Shown piece by piece: positions 1 through 11,658 of a stretch of DNA of 64,000 nucleotides; within the stretch, counting starts at the first letter, position 1, and every line of letters begins with the position of its first letter. The notes beneath the pieces were generated by a model that made no database searches, was not told the DNA's origin, and saw nothing but the letters and a program-made list of their open reading frames with translations. The DNA is from Primula veris (lineage: Eukaryota > Streptophyta > Magnoliopsida > Ericales > Primulaceae): NCBI GenBank assembly GCA_963682055.1, contig OY821741.1:25552711-25616710 (forward strand), read 5' to 3'. The position numbers were made by a program, and so were the translations under genes.

Positions 1-962
1 TTGGGGATTAGAGAAATACGTGTTTGGAACCAAGCAGCTATTATGAAGCACTTATGGAACCTGGCTCAATTCCCTAGCGATGTTGAATCTCTATGGGTTA
101 AATAGGTTAGAACTAATGTCATAAATGAGTCTAATATTTGGCACATTAAGACTCCTTCAAATGCTTCTTGGTACTTGAAGAATATTCTAGATCTTAGAAT
201 TATTGCGAATAAAATTATCATTTATAGGGTGGGTAATGGAGAGAATGTTGATTTGTGGAGGGACAGGTGGATGGAAGATGGTAATATTCTGCAATTAAGA
301 GGGACAAGACCTGTTTATGATTCAAACTTGAGTATTCAAGATAAGGTCAGGTTTATTATTAGAGATGACAAGTGGGACTGGAACTGTAACTCATTTGAAA
401 GCTATATTCTGAAAGATATTACTAATGGGATGTACAAGCTAGACCACACTAAAGAAAACATTGTGGTATGGACTCTGACCAAGAAAGGTATTTTTACTAT
501 TTCTAGTGCATGTGGGTATATGAGGGAGTCAAGACGAGTCATTCATTGGCATAGGATTGCGTTTTTCAAATGCCAAATACCCAGATTTGGGTGTCACGTT
601 TAGTTAGCAATGAAGAAGAGGTTGTATACTAAGGATAGAGTTGAAAAATTTTCTCCTAACATTGACACAAAATGCAGCTTGTGAAGAATTAAGAGGGAAA
701 CATTAGACCACCTCTTTTTTGAGTGCCCCTATTCTACAAGTATTGCTGTAAACTTCAATAATATTTTACAAATCAAAGCCAGAAGCTGGGAGTGGAGAGA
801 TGTGAGTAAATGGTGCATTGGGAATTGGAATAAAGGTGAGTGCAAAAAGAAAAAAATTATCTTAGCAGCTATCATGTACTATGTCTGGGGGGCTAGAAAT
901 AGAATACTACATGACAACTATATTTATAAGGCGGAGTGGATTATTACGCAGGTAGAGACAGT
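1..962 (+). pseudogene. LINE ORF2 C-terminus, zf-RVT zinc-binding domain (broken)
   Basis: Conceptual translation in the frame of position 175 gives the pattern seen at the end of plant LINE ORF2: a segment with WRDRWMEDG, then a WDWN stretch, then a W-TLTKKGIFTISSA block, and after a break the cysteine/histidine part (C-x2 site near 675-690, DHLFFECP near 700-730, and a YYVWGARNRILHDN-like end near 880-920). The open stretch is 175-603. A TAG at 103-105 and another at 601-603 both stand where tryptophan is expected, which fits G-to-A change. A frame change and a TGA follow downstream. In intact LINEs this domain follows the reverse transcriptase and helps bind template RNA. Here it cannot be made as one protein. 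Confidence 0.75.
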
Positions 963-1250
963 TAGTAGAGTTATTGGGTGAGGGTGTTTGGCTGTATGAG
1001 AAGGTTAGCAGTACCTGCTGCAGCAATTATAAATTGTGGTGGAATGTGCTGTTATGTGTGGGAATCAATACTGATGACATACTTATTGGCGAGGGACTTG
1101 ATGGATAGTTTGCACAAAAAGTTCCCAATGCAAGCAGTGGAAAAATGGGTGGGGTGTGAGAATGATGAGTACAAAGAAGATGAGGCCATTGTGGAGATCA
1201 GTTCTGCTGAGGAAATTCATGAAGCTGTTGAATGTGTAACTAGAAGATGA

Positions 1251-1622
1251 GCTAGGAAGTAGTTCTTTCATGTTGTATTGGTAGTTATTTGAGTTTGCTT
1301 TGCAGTTTATGCAAGCTAGTTGTGCTATGGCGTTCTAAAGTGTCCTAGAAGTATAACTTATATTGAACTTATTATGTATGAGTTTTTTCACCACTGTTTT
1401 GTACATACTGGTAGGAAGGTTTCACTAGCCTTCCTCTAGCTCGCAAATAGTTGGTTTTTCTCGTTACATAATAAGTTTAAAATATAGATCTTACTTCTAT
1501 CTCAGGCCCATAGTTTGTTGTTTTGAGTTCTTGTGTTTTTGAGTTAGTTTGAGCTACAAAGTTGTATTCTGGGTTAGGTCCCATTTTCTGTTAATACATT
1601 TTTACTTACCAAAAAAAAAAAA
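1251..1622 (+). other. LINE 3' UTR and poly(A) tail
   Basis: No ORF here matches a known domain. A 90-codon ORF (978-1250) precedes it but resembles nothing I recognise. The stretch ends in an A-tract of about 13 nt, the expected 3' end of a target-primed insertion, with the sequence ACTTACC just before it. Confidence 0.65.
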
Positions 1623-3210
1623 ACTCTAGCCGTTTCTTGAATAGTCCTGTTCTTTCTTTCAACAACACCATTTTGTTGAGGAGTTTTAGGTGCAGATAGC
1701 TCATGAGAGATACCAACAACATCACAAAAAGCAGCAAATTTATAATTTTCAAATTCTTTTCCATGATCACTCTTGATTCTCACTATTCTTCCAATTGTGT
1801 GTTTTTTCTCATTTTGAAGTTTGATACACAGGTTTTTAAAAGCATTATAAGCATCAGATTTTTTCTAAAAAAAATAACCCATGAGTATTTGGAAAAATCA
1901 TCCACTACAACCAGGTTGTATTTCTTGCCACCATAACACTCAGTTTGCATGGGACGCATAAGATCAATGTGCATGGTTTGTGTATATCTGACTCAGACTC
2001 TTATGAAACATTTTAATTTGTTTGCCTTTTACATAATCACTACATGTACCAGGATTCTTAACATTTATATCAAGAATGCCATGAACAACACCAGATTTAA
2101 CAATTTTACTCAGAGTTTTATAGTTAACATGCTCAAGCTTTTGGTACGAAATTTCAGCCAAGCTGACTTTTTCTTGGTTACAACTGAGATTTTCATAATT
2201 GGTTTTTGATTTTTCAAAAATATAACAGTTATCTGCAGATCTGATTCCAGACATAACAACCTTATTGTTTGAGTCAGTAACTGTAAATCTTTCTTTGGAG
2301 AAATCAACTACCATATCATTATCACACAGTTGACTAATGCTAATCAGATTTGATTTCAAACCTTTAACCAAAAGCACATTCTTGATACTGGGCATACCTG
2401 TCACACATAGAGTTCCTTTCCCAATAGTAGTACATGTATCAACACTCCCAAAAGTAGCAGTACTATTCTTTACTTTTTCAACATTTTCAAGATAATCTGT
2501 ATTTACATTAATATTTTTTGAACAACCACTGTCAAAGTACCAAGAATTGGAACAAGTAGCTTTTAGAGACATTATAGTGACAGTTTGACATGCAGTAGGA
2601 ATATCACTAATTTTCTTGACTCGCCAGACCCAAATACAATTAGGACAGACAATTTTCTTAGGCATTCGAAATTTAGTCCAGTATTCATCATTAATTCTCT
2701 TAAAGGAGTTGGATTCGAAATGCCCAAACCACCACAAACTCTGAATTTTATGCCTTTAGGCATTTGACTGTTTAGAGAATCTTTAGAGTTTTTACCAAAA
2801 CTGTCTTTACATTCCCATCTATTTTCAGACTTCTTGGTTTCATAGTTATTGACATTATATCCACTCTGATAATTATAGGGTTTTTTAAAGAATTTTTTGT
2901 ACAATTGTTTAGCAAATTATGCATATTCTTCATCATCACTTTTAGTTTCAGTTACAACTGATTTTTCTTTCTTGGCTTGTAGTGCAACCCCTCTTATAGG
3001 TGCCTTTTTAAAATATTTAGACTCATAGGTACTGAGATTCCTTATTAACTCTTCCAGTTTCATGGTCTCAAGTTCACTAGACTTTTCAATAGTAGTAACT
3101 TTCATATCAAACGTAGAAGGAAGACATCTCAGAGTTTTCTTAACTAATTTTTTTTCAAAAATCTTTTTACTTAACGCTTTAATATTACCAGTGAGAGAAC
3201 ATATTTTAAC
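1623..3210 (-). pseudogene. copia gag (C-terminus)-protease-integrase remnant
   Basis: Read from 3210 down to 1623, the minus strand encodes in order: the end of the gag UBN2-type region (KLEELIRNLSTYE-like motif, 3105-2917); a lysine-rich linker; an aspartic protease whose active site reads WYFDSGCSK (DSG instead of the usual DTG) near 2520; the GAG-pre-integrase stretch with GLKSNLISISQLC; and integrase with a DFSKYSW segment, SDHGKEFEN and NGVVERKNRT. The classic D, D and E positions of the integrase core can be seen in the last pieces. The frame changes near 2904, 2737, 1974 and 1783, so the gene is dead. The motif spelling is close to the SIRE-type element at 31-40 kb. The reverse transcriptase end is missing because the LINE cuts in. 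Confidence 0.8.
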
Positions 3211-3731
3211 TGTAACACCCTAAATATTATATTCTTATTTATAAATATATATTACAATATTTGATATCATACTATTAATATAAGCAAACTCAATAAAAGT
3301 TGAGACTACCAAATTTTGCCATTTTTTCCAAAACTACCCTCACTCTATTTTAATAATTACCAATGTACCTAATCTAATTAATTAACAATTTGTCCTCACT
3401 ATTAATTAACAATTTGATATATAAATATATGTATATCTATAAGTCTTATTGTCAAAAAAAAAAAGAGAGATAAATAAGCAGATGTGTTCAGTAGTAAGAA
3501 AATAAATGGACCACTTTTCTTTTATATTTTTACCCCTTTAGTTCTTTTAACATATATACATACACCGCTTATATACACATAAACACATTCACACGCATAC
3601 ACAAAGAGATTAGAAGTGAGAGAAGAAAGAGACTCAAATACACCTCACTCACATAAACCCTATTTTCTTTCGACTCCTTAATCCGTTTTTCAATTCGTCT
3701 TCTCCGTTATAAATCTAACGCACAGGGAGTA

Positions 3732-4343
3732 CAGTAGAAACTCCCTACAGTCATACCCTTGGTACCATACTAAAAGTATGACTATAGAGAGTTTATTCTT
3801 AAGTGGATTTTTACATAAAAAATATCAAAAGACTTATGTATGTACATAAAGAAGATACATGTACCCAGTTTAGAACAAATACATGTATTTTGAAAGGTGT
3901 AAAATCATCAAGTTTCTTCTATGTTTTCTTTACATGTATGAAAACTAGATACGTTTTGTTATCTTCAAACAAGTCAATAATGGCACCCAAAGTTGATAAA
4001 CGAACTCAAATCACTGAAAAAAACAATAGATAAATATTTTGCAAAATATTAAACTTAATGTAACTACCAACAAAATCAAGTCAATGTCGCAAACAACAAT
4101 AGATAAATATTTTGCAAAATGTTAAACTTAATGTAACGATATATATATATACATATATTCAATATAATGTCATTTATTACTATATGGAGGAATTTTTATT
4201 AAGGCGGGACCCAAAAAAAGTATGACTTATTACAATGTGGAGTTTATTCCTATTTATAACTGGTTCCAAGTCGGGACCATGAATTTTTATTCTTATAGGG
4301 AGTTTATTCCTATAGGGAGTATTCTTATAGGGAGTTTCTACTG
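3732..4343 (+). mobile_element. pogo-type (Tc1/mariner superfamily) non-autonomous element, copy 1
   Basis: The left terminus reads CAGTAGAAACTCCCTACAG and the right terminus is its near-exact inverse (GGGAGTTTCTACTG). The TA dinucleotide is duplicated on both sides (3730-3731 and 4344-4345). TIRs of the CAGTARAAMCTC type with a TA target are typical of plant pogo/Lemi1/Emigrant elements. Subterminal repeats of the GGAATAAACTCCCTAT type lie near the right end. Inside is a 17-codon stub of the transposase start. The element is 612 bp and inserted into the LTR-like segment. Confidence 0.8.
3980..4033 (+). pseudogene. pogo transposase N-terminal stub (17 codons)
   Basis: The ORF starts MAPKVDKRTQITE and then stops. 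It matches the first residues of the longer pogo-derived protein encoded at 45186-45752 (MTQKVEKRTQITE). The rest of the transposase was deleted. The same stub with the same endpoint occurs in the second copy (17176-17229, minus strand), so the internal deletion happened once, before the family spread. Confidence 0.7.
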
Positions 4344-4819
4344 TAGTTTGAGGTATATATCCACCGGGTTTTGTCCCCTTTTGAGTTTTGTTATGAGCCT
4401 TTAAAGGCTGAAATTCACTTTTCAGTAACAAGTTTGGACCGTTTTCTTGTAGCTTGGTCATTGCAGGTTTAAGCTGAATTTTGAGACTAAACTCATTTGC
4501 GTTTCATCTCTTTTCGTGCTTGTTCGCCTCAGTCTACTGTAGTCTTTCTTAGCATCAATCGAGGTACCATTTCTGGTACCTAAAAGGGTTGTTTCCTAAG
4601 CCGTTATATATAAGTTCTTACGCTTTATATATATTTTCGACCTATTCTGTTTTTACAACTATATTTTAAATATTTATTAGTACTTTAATTTCTAATTTGT
4701 TATTCGTTTACTTAAGATTGAGTTGAGATTGTTGTGTCCATTCGCCTAAAGCTAGTATACTACTAGTATTTTAATATTATAATTTAATTTCAAGGGATTG
4801 AATAGTAGTATCAGAAGCC

Positions 4820-5134
4820 TGTCATTTGTTTATACAAAGCCTGAGGTTGCTCTCAACAGTGGTGGTTTTGCCACTAGAATTTTCTTCTTCCATAAGATCC
4901 ATATTTCTTAGAGTACATGATCCACAACAAGTATATCTAATGTGAAGCTTTGACACAAATTGAAATAACTAAATGCCTTAATATTCTAAGATGCAGTGAC
5001 GCGTGTTTCAGTTACAACTGAACTGTATAGATTTCAGCTCTCGGTTGTAACTGAAACTGGATCTTAAATAAGCTTACGCACAATCAAACGTACTGAATAA
5101 GAGTTGAATACAGCACGTTTGATAACGGAGTACG
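4820..5134 (-). other. Leader/LTR piece of the old copia, left of the gypsy insertion
   Basis: No long ORF. A minus-strand ATG near 4906 opens a short reading frame (starting MDLMEEENSSGK) that could be the start of the copia gag, but it soon hits a stop. Between 5006 and 5060 there are two inverted copies of a CAGTTACAACTG-type palindrome. The segment ends with GTACG (5130-5134), one copy of the gypsy target duplication. Confidence 0.35.
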
Positions 5135-7373
5135 TGTAACGTCTCGAAAATTTTGTACTTTATTATTAATTTTAGTAATACGATAGTGATATTTAGTTTG
5201 TAGGTGATTACATATTTGTGTGAAACATACACGTGTGATATGAAATTGGGTGTATATAATAGTTGTGGGGGTGATTTGTATTATTTAATAAGTAAGTGGA
5301 CTAATTAGTAAATTAGTAAAATCTAAATATATAGATAATACATATACATATATACATATACATATTACATATATACATAGATACATATATACATATATAG
5401 AAGAGAGAGGGAGACCAGCGGAGTTGACATAGAGAGAGAGAGAGAGACGAACGCCAGAGAGGGGGTTAGGTCGTCGGAAAGGGGCTGGTCAGGCTGTGGT
5501 GGTAGGTGGCGGTAGTGGGTGCGGTTTAGGGTTTTAGGGCAGCGACTTCGGGAGCCGATTACGAGGTCATCGGGGGTCCGTTTTTGACAATCAAATATGT
5601 TTTCTTAGCCTATTTTTCGAGAGCTATCTATCCGTGTAAGCCGTTTCATCTGATTTTAACTTTTATAAAAACCCATTTTTGGGAATAATTGCTATAATCC
5701 GAATTAGGTGCTTTTATATTAATCTGTAACTCGTTTTAATTACGTTTAGGGACTGTTTAAGGACCGTTATTGGGCTGTCCAGATCTGGTTCTAACTGTTC
5801 GTTGGGTTTTCGGCAGAGTTTGGGAGAATTTGACAAACGAGCTCTCGTTTGTGTAGGTAAGGGGGAAGAATATGGTTTCGCTTTAAAGACGGTTTTGTGT
5901 GTTGTTTGTTGTATGCTAGGCTATGTAAATGGTTAGTTGGTTGGTTAGTGTGTATTGCATCATGTTATTGTATTGTGTATGTGTAACATGCTTCCATGGT
6001 TTTATTTATGCTAATCATATTTTTATGGTGATTATATTGTGTATGGCGATATTATTATTTTTATTATAAAATGAATTGTGGAGAATAAAATGATTTAAAT
6101 GTGTTATTTAATTAAATCTTTTAAAAACGTGAAAGTGGTGAAAGTGGTGAAAGTGTGAAAGTGGTGATATTGTGTGAATATTGTGGTGATACCGTGACAT
6201 AGATGTGTTCAAGTGATTTTTAATATTTGATTAAATAAACTATTATAAAGTGTGGTATTTTTTATTTTATTTTCAGTTTGTGGACTTTACTGTTTACGTT
6301 TTTGGGAGTCTTTTATATTTATTTTAGGGATTGCAGTACCAAGTGTTAAGGCGGAGCTGTGTCAGCTTACGGTGAGATCCCGAAAACTTGCGCAAGGATT
6401 AGGTATATTGGTACCATAGGGTTAGTCCCCTTAAAGCCGGCCCCATATCTTTTGGTCACATTTTAGTGTCAGAATATGGGTGAGGGAACCATTGCACTTT
6501 GGGTCCTAGAGCAAAGTGGCTCTAAAAGTGGGTACATGTGAGGCAATCCCGACTTTGTGTTTTGTTGAGTCTTGTTTTATTTTGTTTTGTTTTATTTTAT
6601 TTTGTTTTATTATTAATTCAGTTGATCTTGATTATATGTTCATTTACGTGTGTTGCGAGTTATATTTGTTGATGTGTTTTTCGTGCAATTACCTTTATCA
6701 TTATTTGCCAGATATCTTATTTGCCATGTTAGGATTGTGTGTGCGTGCTTAGTAGCATGCGCCGTTTTTAAAGCGAGATTGTTTTCTTATCTCCTTTCTT
6801 TGTTTTCTGTACATTTTGTTCATGATCGATGTACAGGTGTTGATGTAGACTGTGGCGAAGTTTAGAATGCTTGCATGGGGCTCATTATCATATTACACGT
6901 GATCGTGCACACGTCAGACTTGTTTTTATTCATTTTGGTATTATCTCATTTTGAGCCTTGTGGACCTAATAGGCGTTTAACGCAAGTTTAATTTAGATTA
7001 CGCTATTTTATAGAATGTCAGCTGGGTTGGATTTGATTTATCCTTGTTGGATTATTTGGTAATCGCGTGGTGATTTTGTTGTGTTGTTCAAACAGGTCTA
7101 ATTTATTGGAAACAAATAGATACGCAAAGCTCATGCCAAAATTTTCTAAAACGTATTGTTTTGTTTGTGTTGTCACATTTGGACACCGTTGGCTATCCTT
7201 AGGTCAATTTAGTGAATCAAATGTGATTATCGGCATGCCCTGAAGTATTTATTTGGTTCTTTTGATTGGCATATTATCGAATGGCATTCCGTATGTTTCG
7301 TTATTTAAATTTTTTCCTTTTTATTTTAATTTACATTCACGACCCGGGTTTATCCAAAATCCGGGGCGTGACA
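5135..7373 (+). repeat. 5' LTR of the gypsy chromovirus
   Basis: Starts TGTAACGTCTCG and ends GGGGCGTGACA. It is 2239 bp, the same length as the partner at 11654-13892. It contains ATACATATATACATA repeats, then a GAGAGAGA tract near 5435-5460, an AAAGTGGTGAAAGTGGTG minisatellite near 6130-6165, and T-rich stretches that create ORFs of 71-78 codons in both LTRs without coding meaning. Confidence 0.93.
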
Positions 7374-7376
7374 GCT

Positions 7377-7388
7377 TGGTATCAAAGC
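7377..7388 (+). other. Primer-binding site (initiator tRNA-Met type)
   Basis: TGGTATCAAAGC lies 3 nt after the 5' LTR. It matches the usual TGGTATCAGAGC complement of the plant initiator tRNA-Met 3' end with one change. Confidence 0.8.
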
Positions 7389-7947
7389 TAACCGGGTTCC
7401 GATTAACTTGGTTGCCTGCTGGGTAGGATAGACACACACGGGGACGGGTGATACTTGGTGGTGTAAGACATTTTAAGAAAATCTGCATTTTTTAAAATCC
7501 ATGTGGTGTATTTGGTTGTTTGTTTACATTCAAGTTTGGTTGACTTATATTGTATTGTGAGTTGATCCGTTTTAATGGGTGTATATATGGTTCTTGTTAA
7601 ACGGTTTCGTGTTTGTTGAATGTGAACGGTTTTAGTTGGTGGACATATTTTGTATCCAGTTGTGTGTTACTCGTGGTGTGATTATATAGGAATATCTTTT
7701 ATGTGGTACATGTATTGATCGAGGATTATGGTGGTGCATTTCAACGGATTGTTTTTATGATTGTTAGTGACTGAAACTAAATTACGACGGGTTAAGAATG
7801 ATTGATATTTGTGTAGACAAGTAGGATTTGTAGGCGTTTAGTTTGTTTGATGTTTTCGTTGTACCATGTAGGCCGTGTGTATATGGTATCATTTTTAAGT
7901 GTTAAGGTGGTTCTCGGGCTCATAGGGTTCGAGACTGTCCTAGGTCC
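7389..7947 (+). other. Leader where gag should be; gag mostly deleted
   Basis: About 560 bp separate the primer site from the gag zinc knuckle and contain no ORF with a gag core. In intact chromoviruses a gag of roughly 300 or more codons precedes the knuckle, so most of gag has been lost, probably by one deletion ending just before about 7905. Confidence 0.6.
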
Positions 7948-8469
7948 AAGTGTCATAAGTGTGGTGGTTTAGGACATCTTTAGAGTCGGTGCATGTCAAG
8001 GGGAACTAGTGCCATTTCCTCAGCTCCTATTCGTACTACTCCAACTACTCAGAACTATTCGATTGCGCCTTCTTATTCCGGTTCTAAGGCTCCTATTCCT
8101 CGTAATTCTATGGCAACTCGCAGTGGTATTCAGAGTTCCAGTCGTGGTGGTTATCAGCAGCACCAGTCTTCTCAATCTTCTCAGGGTACTCAAGCTCGTG
8201 TGTTCGCCCTGCCTCAGGTTAATACTGACAGAGGTGAACCTTCAGTTATTCGAGGTACATCACCTGTTAGCTCTTCTTGGGCTAATGTATTATTTGATAC
8301 TGGCGCTTCTCGTTCATGTATTTCTTCTCGTTTTGCTTTATCTATGGGTTTATTATTCAGTATTTAGGATCCTGCTATTTTGGTTGAAACTCCTAATCAT
8401 GGTTGTGTTCCGCTTGATCGCATATGTCGTGACTGTGTGCTTTATATTTCTGAACACTCTCATGTTCGA
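7948..8469 (+). pseudogene. gypsy gag zinc knuckle and aspartic protease, broken
   Basis: In one frame the sequence encodes a CCHC zinc knuckle ([14 protein letters not shown], 7951-7992), a serine/glutamine-rich linker, then the protease active site [13 protein letters not shown] (DTGA) near 8287-8325. A TAG at 7981-7983 lies inside the knuckle, where CAG would fit the family; a further TAG ends this frame at 8365-8367. Reading continues in another frame from about 8470. In an active element the knuckle binds the genomic RNA and the protease cuts the polyprotein. Confidence 0.78.
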
Positions 8470-9967
8470 TTTTCTTGTACTTGATATGACTAGCTTTGAT
8501 GTTATTCTTGGTATGGACTGGTTATCTTTCTTCCAGGCCATTATTGATTGTGATCGTAGACGTGTATCTTTTATTACTCCTTCTGATGATTGTATTATTT
8601 TCTTTGGGGACCGATGTAGTAGTTTTTCTCCGTCGTGGAACATTGTTGATGACTTGGGTGTGTTATTAGCTAGCTTATCGGTTAGTGATGAAGCATCTAC
8701 CGATGTCGAGCTACCTGCGGTGGTGTGTGAATTTTCCGAGGTGTTTCCTAATGATCTTGTCGAACTTCCTCCTCAGCGTGAGGTGGAGTTTTCTATAGAC
8801 TTAGCACCAGGGACTGCTCCTGTTGCTATGGCTCCTTATCGTTTAGCGCCAGCTGAGTTGAAAGAGTTAAAAGAACAGTTGGATGATCTGTTAGGTAAGG
8901 GTTTTATACGTCCTAGTGTGTCTCCGTGGGGCGCGCCAACATTATTTGTTCAGAAGAAGGATGGTGGTATGCGTATGTGTATTGATTATCGTAGGCTGAA
9001 TCGAGTTACGATAAAGAATAAGTATCCCCTGCCACGAATCGATGATCTCTTCGATCAGCTGAAAGGGTCGAAGTGTTTTTCAAAGATTGATCTTCGCTCA
9101 GGGTACCATCAACTTCGAGTTTGTGAGATGGATATTTCTAAGACTGCATTTCGTATTCGGTATGGTCATTATGAGTTTCTAGTGATGCCATTCGGGTTAA
9201 CGAATGCACCTGCTGCTTTTATGGACTTGATGAACCGTGTTTTTAGAGCATTTCTGGATAAGTTTGTCGTGGTGTTTGTGGACGATATTCTGGTATACTC
9301 TTCATCTGAGGAAGAACATAGGGATCATCTTCGTATTGTGCTTACTCTTTTACGAGAGCACAATCTCTATGCTAAGTTTTCCAAGTGCGAGTTTTGGATG
9401 TCAGAGGTGAAATTTCTTGGCCACGTAGTGTCTGCAAGTGGAGTATCGGTTGATCCTTCTAAGATCAAGGCGGTAACTGATTGGGTGCAACCAAGAAGTG
9501 TGTTCGAGATCCGAAGTTTTTTGGGACTTGCGGGCTATTATCGAAGATTCGTACAAGATTTCTCTCGTTTGGCGGGTCCATTAACTCGACTAACGAAGAA
9601 AGGCGTTAAATTCGAATGGGACGAAAAGTGTGATATTTCTTTTCAGGAATTGAAGGGTCGCCTAACTTCTGCCCCTATTCTCATCATCCCAGAACGAGGT
9701 GTGGAGTATAGTGTTTATTGTGATGCCTCGAAGGAAGGTCTCGGAGTAGTTTTAATGCAAGATGGCAAGGTTGTTGCGTATGCATCCCGATATTTAAAGG
9801 TCCATGAGAAGAATTATCCCACTCATGATCTCGAGTTGGCTGCATGGTGTTTTCTTTGAAGTGTTGGCGGCACTACTTGTTTGGAGAGAGATTCAACGTG
9901 TTTTCGGATCACAAGAGTCAAGTATATTTTCACCCAGCGTGACCTAAACTTAAGATAGAGGAGGTAG
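8470..9967 (+). pseudogene. gypsy reverse transcriptase and RNase H, broken at its 3' end
   Basis: A long open frame (to 9859) carries the protease tail (DVILGMDWL), a connector ([20 protein letters not shown]), and the reverse transcriptase with [29 protein letters not shown] and the catalytic FVDDILVYS (a common variant of YVDD, near 9275-9300). The thumb and connection follow, then an RNase H with [11 protein letters not shown]. After 9859 small deletions shift the frame, and two TAG codons (9956-9958 and 9965-9967) occur where Gln and Trp are expected. The catalytic residues up to there look intact; the product would lack the end of RNase H. Confidence 0.9.
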
Positions 9968-11163
9968 ATGGAGTATCTCGAGCAATATGACTTCGACTTA
10001 CAATACTATCCCGGTAAAGCAAATATGGTGGCGGACGCCTTGAGTCGCAAGACTAGGTGTTCTTTGGCATGCGTCGCTATTCGTGAATGGGGAATGCTAA
10101 ATGTTCTTAACGAGTTCGACTTGGAGATGGGGAAAGAAGAAAATTCAGCTGTGTTGTTCTCGGTGAAGGTGCAACCGTCATTAGTCTCGGGAGTAATTAA
10201 GGCCCAACAAGAGGACGAGGAATCTAGGAAAGTACGCGTTAAAATCTTGAGTGAGTTGGGACTCGACAGATGGAAGGTGGGCTCAGATGGCGGGGTGAGA
10301 TTTATGGAACGTCTGTTTGTACCTTTAAGTATGCGTGTGGATGTCATGAGAGAATTCCACCACTCTCGATTGGCATTTCATCCTGGTGGTACAAAGATGT
10401 ACCATGACTTAGCTCGACAGTTTTATTGGAGTGGAATGAAAAAGGATGTGGCGGACTTTGTTAGTAAATGTCTTACCTGTCAGCAGGTGAAGATAGAACA
10501 TCAGAGGCCGGGAGGGTTGCTTAAACCTTTGCCTATACCCGAGTGGAAGTGGGAACGTATAACTATGGACTTTGTAGTGGGGTTGCCGAGATCTAGTAGG
10601 GGGAAAGATGCGATATGGGTCATAGTGGACCGATTGACGAAATCGGCTCACTTTCTCCCGATGCGTGTTAGCGACAAAGTCGAGCAGCTATGCGAGATTT
10701 ATGTTCGTGAGATTGTTCGCTTACATGGTGTCCCAGTTTCTATTGTGTCTGATCGTGATCCTCGCTTTGTGTCTCGTTTCTGGCAGAGTTTTCAGAAGGC
10801 GTTAGGGACGAACTAGATTTGAGTACGGCATATCACCCTCAGACCGATGGGCAGTCGGAGAGGACTATCCAAACTTTGGAGGATATGCTTCGTGCGTGTG
10901 TACTTGATTTTGGTGGGGGTTGGGAGAAACATGTGGCGTTGATTGAGTTTGCTTATAATAATAGTTATCATTCGAGCATTGAGATGGCTCCTTATGAGGC
11001 CCTATATGGGCGACCTTGTAGATCTCCTGTGTGTTGGACGGAGGCCGGTGAATCGTCATTGTTAGGACCAGATGTGGTTCGAGAGACTACAGAGAAGATT
11101 CTTTTGATTAAACAAAAGCTAGAGACAGCGAGAAGCCGTCAAAAGAGTTACGCGGATAGATGA
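9968..11163 (+). pseudogene. gypsy integrase, split by a frameshift
   Basis: Starts in the last part of RNase H (YYPGKANMVADALSRK), followed by the HHCC zinc-binding region (EFHHSRLAFHPGG ... CLTCQQVK) and the integrase core with ITMDFVVGLP (first Asp) and IVSDRDPRF (second Asp). A stop at 10814-10816 and a frame change follow. The core goes on from 10819 with TAYHPQTDGQSERTIQ, which holds the catalytic Glu. The frame ends in a TGA at 11161-11163, where an Arg codon (CGA) would fit. Without these lesions the order is normal for Ty3/gypsy. Confidence 0.9.
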
Positions 11164-11172
11164 AGTCGACCA

Positions 11173-11658
11173 TTGGAGTTTGGGGTGGGTGATCATGTGT
11201 TCCTTAAAATATTGCCGCATAAGGGCATTATGCGTTTTGGGAGGCGTGGGAAGTTGTCACCGCGGTTTATTGGACCTTTCTTGATTTTGGAGAGAATTGG
11301 TGATCTGGCCTATCATTTAGCTTTGCCACCGCAATTGGCGAATGTACACCCAGTGTTTCATGTTTCGATGCTCCGGAAGTACGAGCCAGACCCATCTCAT
11401 ATTCTGAATTTTTCCGATCTTCGAGTACAAGAGGACGTTTCTTATGTGGTTCGTGCGGTCCGTATACTTGATAGACGTGAGCAGGTACTACGAAGGAGCG
11501 TAATTCCTTTGGTGAAAGTATTGTGGAGTCATCATGGGACCGAAGAGGCAACATGGGAACGTGAGCTGGAGATTCGTGCTGAGTATCCAGACTTATTTAT
11601 TGATTCGGGTATGTGTTTAATTTCGGGACGAAATTCTTTTAAGTTGGGGAGAATGTAA
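11173..11658 (+). pseudogene. gypsy integrase C-terminus with GPY/F module and chromodomain
   Basis: Same frame as the preceding integrase piece and separated from it only by the TGA at 11161. It contains the GPY/F-type module (LSPRFIGPFLILERIGDLAY), the VHPVFHVSMLRKY motif, then a chromodomain-like end (VRILDRREQVLRRSVIPLVK, VLWSHHGTEEATWERE, AEYPDLF). Chromodomains in this group steer integration to chromatin, often heterochromatin. The last codons run through the block TTTCGGGACGAAATTCTTTT up to the polypurine tract and the LTR start. Confidence 0.88.
11641..11653 (+). other. Polypurine tract of the gypsy chromovirus
   Basis: AAGTTGGGGAGAA directly precedes the 3' LTR, the expected plus-strand primer position. 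The preceding block TTTCGGGACGAAATTC recurs in the LARD at 50.3 kb. Confidence 0.75.

Larger units (their letters stand above)
1..1622 (+). mobile_element. LINE (L1-type non-LTR retrotransposon), 3' portion with poly(A) tail
   Basis: The window opens inside a plant L1-type LINE. The 3' end of ORF2 (zinc-binding domain after the reverse transcriptase) is followed by about 360 bp of non-coding 3' UTR and an A-run at roughly 1609-1622. Directly after the A-run the sequence changes to minus-strand copia integrase, so the LINE inserted into the copia. Its left end and target duplication lie outside the window. The ORF carries several stops and a frameshift, so this is an old dead copy. Confidence 0.8.
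3211..4803 (+). repeat. LTR-like segment with degenerate primer-binding site, interrupted by a pogo element
   Basis: It begins TGTAACACCC, the usual start of plant Ty3/gypsy LTRs, exactly where the minus-strand copia gag stops. It carries a promoter-like stretch followed by a CACACA/AGAGAG-rich leader, and ends just before TAGTATCAGAAGCC (4806-4819). That sequence resembles a mutated initiator-tRNA-Met primer site (normally TGGTATCAGAGCC). Without the 612-bp pogo insertion the LTR would be about 980 bp. No matching second LTR or target duplication is visible, so it may be a truncated 5' end of an element. Confidence 0.45.

Noticed and set aside
4180..4461. 93-codon minus-strand ORF
   Set aside because: It spans the right end of a pogo element and its flank; chance ORF over a TIR junction.
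6516..6865. T-rich ORFs (78 and 71 codons), repeated at 13035-13384
   Set aside because: Identical pairs inside the two gypsy LTRs; hydrophobic low-complexity translation caused by TTTTATTTTG runs. LTR sequence, not genes.
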